Source of the DNA: Desulfocapsa sp.
Lineage (GTDB): Bacteria; Desulfobacterota; Desulfobulbia; Desulfobulbales; Desulfocapsaceae
NCBI GenBank assembly: GCA_029934815.1
Contig: JAOZLM010000097.1
Coordinates: 1-5,640, forward strand
Direction: 5' to 3'
Length of the DNA: 5,640 nucleotides
Both the position numbers and the translations under genes were made by a program. This document shows positions 1 to 5,640 of the stretch, one piece after another (within the stretch, counting starts at the first letter, position 1; every line of letters begins with the position of its first letter). The notes beneath the pieces were generated by a model. That model was not told where the DNA came from and ran no database searches. It saw only the letters and a list, made by a program, of their open reading frames with translations.

Positions 1-953
1 ATGCTGAGTTGGCAGGTGTGGCTACAGTTATCCGGGAGCCGTCAGCTGAGGAGTCTCCGTGGTGGTATGGCTCTGTTCCACAAGAAGATCCTGCTCAGGT
101 GACAATAGAGGAGTTGTTTTCTTTTTATGCGCATCCGCAAAAATATTTTGTGAGAAAAATATTAGGTGTGTACCTCGATTCAGGAACAGATGACTACGAG
201 GAACATGAACCATTTGTACTTGATTCCCTCCAGGCGTATCTTATCGATCAGGATATGGTGCAAACCGCTGGTAGCACAAATCAGTTGCAGACAATGCAGC
301 TTGCGGGGCAATGGCCGCTTGGGGCACCTGGAAACCTGCAGTTTGCACAGAAAATAATGGAGCAGGCTTCTTTTAAGGAGCTGTTACAAACATATAATGA
401 AACGGGCAGGCGAGAAGACCTTTTTGTCGATCTGGAGATAAATAGTGTTCAGGTAAATGGAATACTATCCAACCTCAATGTTGACGGATCTCTGTTGTAT
501 CGATATTCAAAGCTTAAAGGAAAAGATGTTCTGGGGGCGTGGCTGCAGCACTGTCTGGCGGCTGTAAGTCTTGATAAAAAAACAGAAACCAGGCTACTCA
601 GTAAAGAGAGTGAGCTGATCTTTCCGGCAGATGTCGGAGGCAGGGCTGATCTTGAAACATTGTTATTTTATTTTCTTCAAGGAAATCGTTCGCCATCGGG
701 GCTTTTGTCAGAACCCCTTCTTGCGTATGCCCAGCAACGTGAGAAAACAGAGAAGAGTCGGCGAGGCGATCCTATGGGCAAGGCAACTGGCGCATATATC
801 TATTCCATGGAAAAAGGATACGAAGCGGAGTGGGATATGCTGCATCATGGACAGGATGTCGAAAAGATATTGGGTGAAGAGTTCATCGAGATCTGTGACT
901 GGTTTTATGTATCTGTCTGGAAACAGGCTGTAATACGCCCGCTGGAGCAATAA
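1..953 (+). CDS. recC: RecC, exonuclease V gamma subunit (C-terminal part, 5' end outside window)
   Basis: RecC is the structural and Chi-recognition subunit of the RecBCD helicase-nuclease. It separates the duplex strands and channels the 3' strand past its Chi-reading site to the RecB nuclease. Only the last 316 codons are present (complete codons from base 3; E. coli RecC is about 1,120 aa). Seen here, in family order: the 'ELFSFYAHPQKYFVRKILGV' segment (fragment residues about 37-56), matching the RecC pattern L..F..HP...F...LGV; then 'EPFVLDSLQAYLI'; then 'LKGKDVLGAWLQHCL', matching the conserved W..H segment; then 'ADLETLLFYFLQG'. This is the C-terminal nuclease-like fold. No D...DYK-type catalytic motif is visible, as expected for RecC and unlike RecB. 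The Chi-reading helicase-like domains lie upstream, outside the window. The frame is open to the left edge, so the TTG at 9 is not the start. The TAA at 951-953 overlaps the recB ATG. The identification rests on motif order plus position directly before recB, and is firm. Confidence 0.93.
   Translation, partial: AELAGVATVIREPSAEESPWWYGSVPQEDPAQVTIEELFSFYAHPQKYFVRKILGVYLDSGTDDYEEHEPFVLDSLQAYLIDQDMVQTAGSTNQLQTMQLAGQWPLGAPGNLQFAQKIMEQASFKELLQTYNETGRREDLFVDLEINSVQVNGILSNLNVDGSLLYRYSKLKGKDVLGAWLQHCLAAVSLDKKTETRLLSKESELIFPADVGGRADLETLLFYFLQGNRSPSGLLSEPLLAYAQQREKTEKSRRGDPMGKATGAYIYSMEKGYEAEWDMLHHGQDVEKILGEEFIEICDWFYVSVWKQAVIRPLEQ
944..947 (+). promoter_or_regulatory. Shine-Dalgarno sequence for recB, inside the end of recC
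   Basis: GGAG lies in the last codons of recC. It is 5 nt before the first possible recB ATG (953) and 8 nt before the second (956). The spacing favours the second ATG slightly, but the first forms the TAATG junction, so the exact start may be either of two adjacent methionines. The difference is one residue. Confidence 0.6.
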
Positions 954-955
954 TG
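951..955 (+). other. TAATG stop/start overlap, recC-recB junction
   Basis: The recC TAA and the recB ATG share one base. Ribosomes finishing recC can reinitiate on recB, which would couple translation of the two subunits. The overlap is seen directly; coupling is inferred. The same arrangement recurs at the recB-recD junction. Confidence 0.85.
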
Positions 956-3900
956 ATGCAGGAATTTAAAACATTCGATGCTGCAACGGCTCCTCTGCAA
1001 AAGGGCGTAAGTGTGGTGGAGGCCAGTGCCGGAACCGGAAAAACCTATTCCATCGCCATGCTGTTTTTACGCTTTGTGATTGAACAGAATGTGAAGGTGG
1101 AGGAACTGCTTGTCGTAACGTATACCCGTGCCGCAACTGAAGAGTTGCGCGGTCGTATTCGATCAAGGCTGATAGAAGCACGAGTGATTTTACTGCATGC
1201 AACCAGTGGTGATATTGACACCGGACTTGTGGACTATCTTGAGAGTCTTCCTGATAAAAAAACCGCTCTGAAAAGGCTGGAAACGGCGCTTCTTGATATG
1301 GATCGGGCTCCTGTCTTTACCATTCATGGCTTTTGTCAGCGAATGCTTCAGGAACAGGCGCTGGAATCGGGTCAGCTATTTGATATGGAGTTGTGCGCCG
1401 ATGTGAGTCAGGTTCGTCAGGAACTGGTGGACGATTTCTGGCGCAGAAAAATGTATGACCTTTCCTCCTTTCATTGTTCCCTTTTGTCAGATTCTTTTGC
1501 AGATCCCCACACGTTGCATAAATCTGTGGTGGCCGTCGGGGCAGAAGATTTGATTGAACCGGCACAGCGGGTTCCTTTGGGAGATGCTTTGCAACTGGTG
1601 GATGAACGGTTTGCTTTTCTGCAGGGTTGGTGGAAAAACAATAGTTCAGCTCTTGAAGAGTTGTTTCTAAACGCCATAACAGAAAAAATGTTCAAGAAAA
1701 AACTTTTGGACGCTTTTACAGGCTGGTGGCAGCAGTGTAATGATTTTTTCTCCGGCAGTACTCTCTGTTTGCCCCAGGATCTTTTATGGCTTGGAAAAAA
1801 TGGGCTGCTTGCTGAATTGAATGGCGTGAAGCTACGGGGAGATGCAAAAAAAGAGGCCTTTTTACAGGATTGGCCATTGGCCGGCCAGTGGCTGGAAGAT
1901 TTTCTTGATGCTTGCTCACAGGCCGTTTTAAGTCTGCGCATCGAACTTGCCCTTGAGCTGCAAACAGGTTTGAGAAAACGTCTGCAAAAACAAGGTGTAT
2001 TTTCTTTTGATGATCTTGTTCTGCAACTTGCCAAAGCCCTTGAAGGTTCTCAGAGGGAAGTCTTGCGTCCTGTGCTTGCTGAGCGATTCAAGGTAGCATT
2101 AATCGATGAGTTTCAGGATACGGATGCAGCGCAATACAGAATTTTTTCCACACTTTTTGGTAAAGGCGACCATTATCTGTTTTTGATTGGTGACCCTAAA
2201 CAGGCCATCTATAAATTTCGTGGTGCGGATATCTACGCCTACTTTGAGGCAAGAAAATCAGCGGACAACTGCTTAACGCTAGCCAAGAATTATCGTTCAA
2301 ATCCACTGCTGGTTGAAGCTGTAAATGATCTTTTTCTGCTAAGGGAAAAGAGTTTTGTGAATGCTGAGCTTCCTTACAATAAGGTCGCTGCTGCCAAATC
2401 TCCTGACACCCTGCGTCTGCTTGCAAATGAGATACCGGAACCTGCAATGCTCTATTGCAGCCTGGAATCTCCTGATGAAGGCGGACTAAAACCCTGGAGC
2501 AGTGGGAATTGTCTTTTACGGCTGCAGTCATTTGTGCTGACAGAAATTAAAGATCTGCTCCGGCATAAAACTATTGTTTTGGCTGATGGCACAAAGAGAA
2601 ATCTTACGGCAGGAGATATCGCAATCCTGGTACGAAGCCACCGGCAGGCAGAAGCTTTTCAGCAAACCCTTGCCCATGGCAATATTCCCTCTGTGCTTTC
2701 CAGCAGAAAAACGGTTTTTGAGAGTCGTGAATCGCAGGATCTGCAAAATATTCTTGAAGCAGTAGCTGCACCTTCTGATGCGACGCTTTTACGCAGGGCG
2801 CTCAGCTGTAAATGGTTTGGCTGTGATGGCCCCCTGTTTTATGCTTTGCTGCATGACGAGAACAAGATGGAAGGCTGGCTCGAACGTTTTTATATTTACC
2901 ACCTGCTCTGGAAAGAGAAGGGAGTTCTTGCCATGATGAACAGGCTGATTGCTGATGAATCCGTTTTTGAAACGCTTTCAGCCTTGCCACTTGCCCAAAG
3001 ACAAATTGCAAATATTAATCACCTTCTGGAAATCCTTCAGGAAGAGGAAACTGAACAGAACCTCGTACCAACAAGGTTATTGCAATACCTCGCTCAGCAA
3101 AGGCATTCAAGTGATGAAGCGGAGCATGCCCAACTCCGTCTTGAGAGTGATGAAGAAGCGGTGAAAATTGTTACCATGCATGGTGTGAAAGGTCTGGAAT
3201 TTCCTGTGGTGTTTTGCCCTGTTTTGTGGGGACGATCCGGTCATTTAAAGTATGAAAAACAGTGTATCCGTTTTCACGATGCCAAAAACAGGCAGGTTGC
3301 CGATCTTGGTTCTGCTTCTTTTGAGGAGCGGCGCAGCAATGCGCTGGAGGAAGAGCTGGCTGAAGAGTTGCGTTTGCTTTACGTGGCAGTTACGCGAGGC
3401 AGTTGTCGCACATACGTGTGCTGGGCTGATGTGACTGGCTATGGAAAGGCTATGTCGTCCAGAGATTCGGCTCTTGCCTGGGCTCTTTCGCTTACTGAAT
3501 GCGAGGATATCGAGAGTCAAAATGAACAGATAAAAAAACTCTGCGACGGGGAATCGTCGGACTTTCGTCTGCTGCCGGCAGATGTTCCCGTGGAGGATTT
3601 TCACAAAACAGCTAAGAAAGAAACTGTACCGTATAGTTGTCGTCAGTTTAGCAGGTTTCCATTAACAGCTGACTGGTTGATGACCAGTTATTCTGCACTT
3701 GCCGGATCTGTGCATCACTCAACCGTTTCACCTGTTTCGCCTCCGCAGAGTGAGAACCCTGTGCCGGTTTACGATCTGCCATTTGGAGCGGGTTTTGGAA
3801 ATGTAGTACATGGTGTACTGGAAGATTATCCGTTTTCCATGCTTGCAGGAGATGATGATTATACAGAGGCCGTTGAGGGGCAGTGTCGTCGTTTTGGGAT

Positions 3901-4480
3901 TACTGCTGATGAAGAGCAACTCATGGCACTGCTTCGTGATGTAACACGTACCCCGTTGATATCAGGAAGATCCGACCATTCCTTTGCCCTTGCAGAATTA
4001 TCCGAACAGGATCTGTTAAAAGAGATGCCTTTTTATTACCACTTGCGGCAGGAATCCACTGAAAAGATTAATGCAATACTCTCCTTTTCAGATGTTGTGC
4101 GACCCGTACAGGAAAAAACCCTAAAAGGATATTTGACCGGTTTTGTGGATCTGGTTTGCAGGCATCAGGGAAAATATTATGTGATTGATTATAAAAGCAA
4201 CTATCTGGGTGCTCATCTGCATGATTATAATCAGGAGAATATACGAGCGGCAATGGGAGATCATAATTATGGCCTCCAATACTGGATTTATACAATGGTT
4301 CTTCATCGTTTCCTGGCAGGAACACTGCAGAATTACAGTTACGAAGAGAGTTTTGGCGGGGTTTTCTATCTCTTTGCCCGAGGGATGAAGCCGGGTTATC
4401 CGGGAAACGGTGTGTTTTTTGATCGTCCTCAGCTTGATGTTCTTGATGCTTTGCAACAGGCTTTAGGAGGGGACTGCTAA
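953..4480 (+). CDS. recB: RecB, exonuclease V beta subunit (3'-5' helicase and nuclease)
   Basis: RecB is the 3'-5' superfamily 1A helicase and only nuclease of RecBCD, and after Chi it loads RecA. Length is 1175 aa, close to E. coli RecB (1180). Helicase motifs, in order: Walker A 'EASAGTGKT' (23-31, K30); Ia 'VVTYTRAATEELRGR' (about 54-68); 'FTIHGFC' (122-128); Walker B 'DEFQDTD' (385-391); III 'GDPKQAIYKFRGAD' (413-426); IV 'NYRSN' (446-450); the 'LVRSHRQAEAF' segment (559-569); V 'VKIVTMHGVKGLEFP' (737-751); VI 'EELRLLYVAVTR' (804-815). A linker follows, and 'WLMTSYSAL' (908-916) opens the C-terminal nuclease domain. Its metal and catalytic residues appear intact: H953 in 'GFGNVVHG', E1024 in 'KEMPF', D1066 in 'TGFVDL', D1079 and K1081 in 'VIDYKSN', then 'YGLQYWIY' (1106-1113). 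So it is predicted active as both helicase and nuclease. It starts at the TAATG overlap with recC and ends in a TAATG overlap with recD. AddA is the main alternative, but the RecC and RecD neighbours exclude it. Confidence 0.98.
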   Translation: MMQEFKTFDAATAPLQKGVSVVEASAGTGKTYSIAMLFLRFVIEQNVKVEELLVVTYTRAATEELRGRIRSRLIEARVILLHATSGDIDTGLVDYLESLPDKKTALKRLETALLDMDRAPVFTIHGFCQRMLQEQALESGQLFDMELCADVSQVRQELVDDFWRRKMYDLSSFHCSLLSDSFADPHTLHKSVVAVGAEDLIEPAQRVPLGDALQLVDERFAFLQGWWKNNSSALEELFLNAITEKMFKKKLLDAFTGWWQQCNDFFSGSTLCLPQDLLWLGKNGLLAELNGVKLRGDAKKEAFLQDWPLAGQWLEDFLDACSQAVLSLRIELALELQTGLRKRLQKQGVFSFDDLVLQLAKALEGSQREVLRPVLAERFKVALIDEFQDTDAAQYRIFSTLFGKGDHYLFLIGDPKQAIYKFRGADIYAYFEARKSADNCLTLAKNYRSNPLLVEAVNDLFLLREKSFVNAELPYNKVAAAKSPDTLRLLANEIPEPAMLYCSLESPDEGGLKPWSSGNCLLRLQSFVLTEIKDLLRHKTIVLADGTKRNLTAGDIAILVRSHRQAEAFQQTLAHGNIPSVLSSRKTVFESRESQDLQNILEAVAAPSDATLLRRALSCKWFGCDGPLFYALLHDENKMEGWLERFYIYHLLWKEKGVLAMMNRLIADESVFETLSALPLAQRQIANINHLLEILQEEETEQNLVPTRLLQYLAQQRHSSDEAEHAQLRLESDEEAVKIVTMHGVKGLEFPVVFCPVLWGRSGHLKYEKQCIRFHDAKNRQVADLGSASFEERRSNALEEELAEELRLLYVAVTRGSCRTYVCWADVTGYGKAMSSRDSALAWALSLTECEDIESQNEQIKKLCDGESSDFRLLPADVPVEDFHKTAKKETVPYSCRQFSRFPLTADWLMTSYSALAGSVHHSTVSPVSPPQSENPVPVYDLPFGAGFGNVVHGVLEDYPFSMLAGDDDYTEAVEGQCRRFGITADEEQLMALLRDVTRTPLISGRSDHSFALAELSEQDLLKEMPFYYHLRQESTEKINAILSFSDVVRPVQEKTLKGYLTGFVDLVCRHQGKYYVIDYKSNYLGAHLHDYNQENIRAAMGDHNYGLQYWIYTMVLHRFLAGTLQNYSYEESFGGVFYLFARGMKPGYPGNGVFFDRPQLDVLDALQQALGGDC
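1722..1729 (+). other. GCTGGTGG octamer (matches E. coli Chi) inside recB
   Basis: The octamer is an exact match to the E. coli Chi sequence, on the coding strand. It falls on recB codons for G257-W258-W259. Chi sequences differ between bacterial lineages, so whether it acts as Chi in this organism is unknown. It may simply reflect the Gly-Trp-Trp codons. Confidence 0.25.
1873..1892 (+). repeat. 20-nt near-perfect palindrome within recB
   Basis: Two 10-nt arms meet without a spacer at GGCC|GGCC. All ten pairs are complementary except one T-G wobble. On the mRNA a short hairpin with a 4-nt loop could form. It lies in codons for the 'WPLAGQWL' stretch, in the poorly conserved part of RecB between motif Ia and Walker B. 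No function is claimed. Confidence 0.4.
4465..4470 (+). promoter_or_regulatory. Strong Shine-Dalgarno sequence for recD, inside the end of recB
   Basis: AGGAGG, within the run TAGGAGGGG, lies 9 nt before the ATG at 4480. It is a full-length match to the anti-Shine-Dalgarno core and clearly stronger than the GGAG before recB. It supports ATG 4480 as the recD start. RecD may therefore have its own ribosome entry as well as coupling to recB. Confidence 0.8.
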
Positions 4481-4482
4481 TG
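4478..4482 (+). other. TAATG stop/start overlap, recB-recD junction
   Basis: The recB TAA (4478-4480) shares its last A with the recD ATG (4480-4482). This is the same one-base overlap as at recC-recB, so all three subunits are read from one message with no intergenic bases. Translational coupling is inferred from the geometry. Confidence 0.85.
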
Positions 4483-5640
4483 GAAGACGAAAAAGTTCGA
4501 TTGCTGGACAGGCAGTTTTCCCGTTTTCTGGCCCAATATTCACTCCTTTCAGGTGCAGAAAATGAGATCTTTCGGGAACTTGTCTGCAAGCTCTCTGTAA
4601 CGCTTGCAACAGGGGATAGCTGTCTGCCAATTTCTGCTAGAGAAGTGGATCTTGTACAACGATCCGGTTTGAGTGGAGATGGTCAGCAACCTTTGCGTGT
4701 TTTTAGTGATCTGCTCTATTTACAACGCTTTTTTCAATACGAAAAACAGCTGGCTGCCGAAGTTTGTGAGATGGTAATAGATTCAGCAGTACTGAGTGCA
4801 GATAATTCCTTTATCGATAGTCTGTTTGTCGGACAGGAAAAAGAAGATTTACAGCGAGTGGCAGCTGAGCAGGCTCTGCAAAAGAATTTCCTGATTATTT
4901 CCGGTGGCCCGGGAACAGGAAAAACCACAACTGTGGTTAAAATACTGGCACTGCTGCAAAATGCATCTTCTAAGAATCTTCGTATCAGCCTGGCAGCGCC
5001 CACAGGAAAGGCCGCAATGCGTTTACAGGAATCCATTGCAGGCAGTATCAATAATTTACCTGTTACAGAAAAAGAAAAAGCGAATTTGCCCACGAAGGCA
5101 TCTACTTTACATCGTTTACTTGGCGTAAAACGCCATTCACCGTCTTTTCGGCATAACAGGACAAACCCATTGCCTTGTGACGTACTGGCGGTGGATGAAG
5201 CCTCCATGGTGGATCTCTCTTTGATGAACAAGCTGGTAGATGCTTTACGTCCCGGTTGTCGTTTGATTTTACTGGGGGATAAAAACCAGCTGGCCTCGGT
5301 GGAGTCCGGAACAGTACTTGCCGATATGATGACGGCTTTACCCTTCAATACTGTTGAGTTAACGAAAAGTTACCGTTTTGATCAGGATATTAAACAGTTT
5401 GCAGAGGCTATCAATACAGGTGACAAGGAAGAGGCGTGGCGGATTGTAACTGCCTCAAAACCGGAACATATTTCTCTCTTGAGTGAAGAGCTTTCTGCCT
5501 ACGGCGGGACAAAGTATTTGCCGTATATGCAGGCAGTTGTAAAGGCAAACAGTAAGAAAGCATATAAGAAGCTCTTTCCCCTGCTCCACTCTTTTAAAAT
5601 CCTTTGTGCGGTCCGTGAGGGAGAGAAAGGTGTTGCCGGT
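4480..5640 (+). CDS. recD: RecD, exonuclease V alpha subunit (5'-3' helicase; 3' end outside window)
   Basis: RecD is the fast 5'-3' superfamily 1B motor of RecBCD. It pulls on the 5' strand and is needed for nuclease activity and Chi control. The reading frame is open from ATG 4480 to the window edge, giving 387 codons; the family is about 600 aa. Seen: an N-terminal domain (about 1-120) without a recognised motif, which in the family contacts RecC; Walker A 'GGPGTGKTT' (142-150, K148); Ia 'LAAPTGKAAMRL' (171-182); 'TLHRLLG' (209-215); Walker B 'VDEASMVD' (238-245); III 'LGDKNQLASVESG' (265-277); IV 'ELTKSYRF' (293-300); and 'CAVREGEKGVAG' at the right edge, matching the family's LCA.R.G..GV.G.N block. 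Motifs V and VI must lie beyond the window. The Walker lysine falls about 30 residues earlier than in E. coli RecD (K177), so the N-terminus is somewhat short. RecD2, a RecBC-independent relative with a long N-terminal extension, is excluded by the short N-terminus and the operon. Confidence 0.96.
   Translation, partial: MEDEKVRLLDRQFSRFLAQYSLLSGAENEIFRELVCKLSVTLATGDSCLPISAREVDLVQRSGLSGDGQQPLRVFSDLLYLQRFFQYEKQLAAEVCEMVIDSAVLSADNSFIDSLFVGQEKEDLQRVAAEQALQKNFLIISGGPGTGKTTTVVKILALLQNASSKNLRISLAAPTGKAAMRLQESIAGSINNLPVTEKEKANLPTKASTLHRLLGVKRHSPSFRHNRTNPLPCDVLAVDEASMVDLSLMNKLVDALRPGCRLILLGDKNQLASVESGTVLADMMTALPFNTVELTKSYRFDQDIKQFAEAINTGDKEEAWRIVTASKPEHISLLSEELSAYGGTKYLPYMQAVVKANSKKAYKKLFPLLHSFKILCAVREGEKGVAG

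Noticed and set aside
9..953. A TTG start at base 9 making a complete 314-aa gene
   Set aside because: The frame stays open to the left edge and the protein matches the C-terminal third of RecC, so the true start lies upstream of the window.
941..960. A promoter or regulatory gap between recC and recB
   Set aside because: The genes overlap by one base, so no intergenic DNA exists. No convincing -35/-10 pair was recognised in the end of recC.
1471..2034. A 187-codon open frame on the minus strand, antisense to recB
   Set aside because: Low-complexity Ser/Lys/Arg composition, no motif, no independent ribosome site noted, and overlap with an intact RecB frame. Treated as a shadow.
953..4480. 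RecB might instead be AddA of an AddAB system
   Set aside because: The upstream neighbour resembles RecC rather than AddB, with no nuclease motif or visible iron-sulfur cysteines in its C-terminal part. A true recD follows directly.
4068..4589. A 173-codon minus-strand open frame crossing the recB-recD junction
   Set aside because: It lies opposite the conserved RecB nuclease motif and the recD start, with no recognisable domain. Coding pressure on the plus strand explains it.
4734..5348. A 204-codon open frame on the minus strand, antisense to recD
   Set aside because: It is Ser/Arg-rich with no recognisable domain, and it lies wholly opposite the conserved RecD motifs I-III. This is typical of a shadow frame.

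Overview
The window lies entirely inside one tightly packed, plus-strand operon for the RecBCD helicase-nuclease (exonuclease V). It holds, in order, the 3' end of recC, a complete recB, and the 5' two-thirds of recD. There is essentially no non-coding DNA. Both gene junctions have the form TAATG, where the last A of the upstream stop codon is the first base of the downstream ATG. A Shine-Dalgarno sequence sits inside the end of each upstream gene. No promoter, terminator, RNA gene, mobile element or CRISPR array was seen.

Region by region: bases 1-953 are the C-terminal 316 codons of RecC, the Chi-scanning subunit. They include its nuclease-like C-terminal fold, which lacks a recognisable nuclease active site. 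Bases 953-4480 are RecB (1175 aa), with all UvrD-like superfamily 1A helicase motifs and an apparently intact C-terminal RecB-family nuclease site (H953, E1024, D1066, D1079, K1081). Bases 4480-5640 are the first 387 codons of RecD, with superfamily 1B motifs I, Ia, II, III and IV. The gene runs off the right edge before motifs V and VI.

The three products form one heterotrimer. RecB translocates 3'-5' and carries the only nuclease, RecD translocates 5'-3', and RecC holds the complex together, splits the duplex and reads Chi. The complex processes double-strand ends for RecA-dependent recombination and degrades unprotected linear DNA such as phage DNA. Joined start and stop codons fit the need for balanced subunit amounts.

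The organism is a Gram-negative-type bacterium with moderate G+C (mid-40s percent by eye). The compact recC-recB-recD order, without the ptrA gene that separates recC and recB in E. coli, excludes the classical enterobacterial layout. The divergent protein sequences would suit a Desulfobulbales-like sulfate reducer or a non-enteric proteobacterium, but this is an impression without a database search. I found no new biological system here: this is a housekeeping and defence locus with a few small curiosities, listed as low-interest findings.
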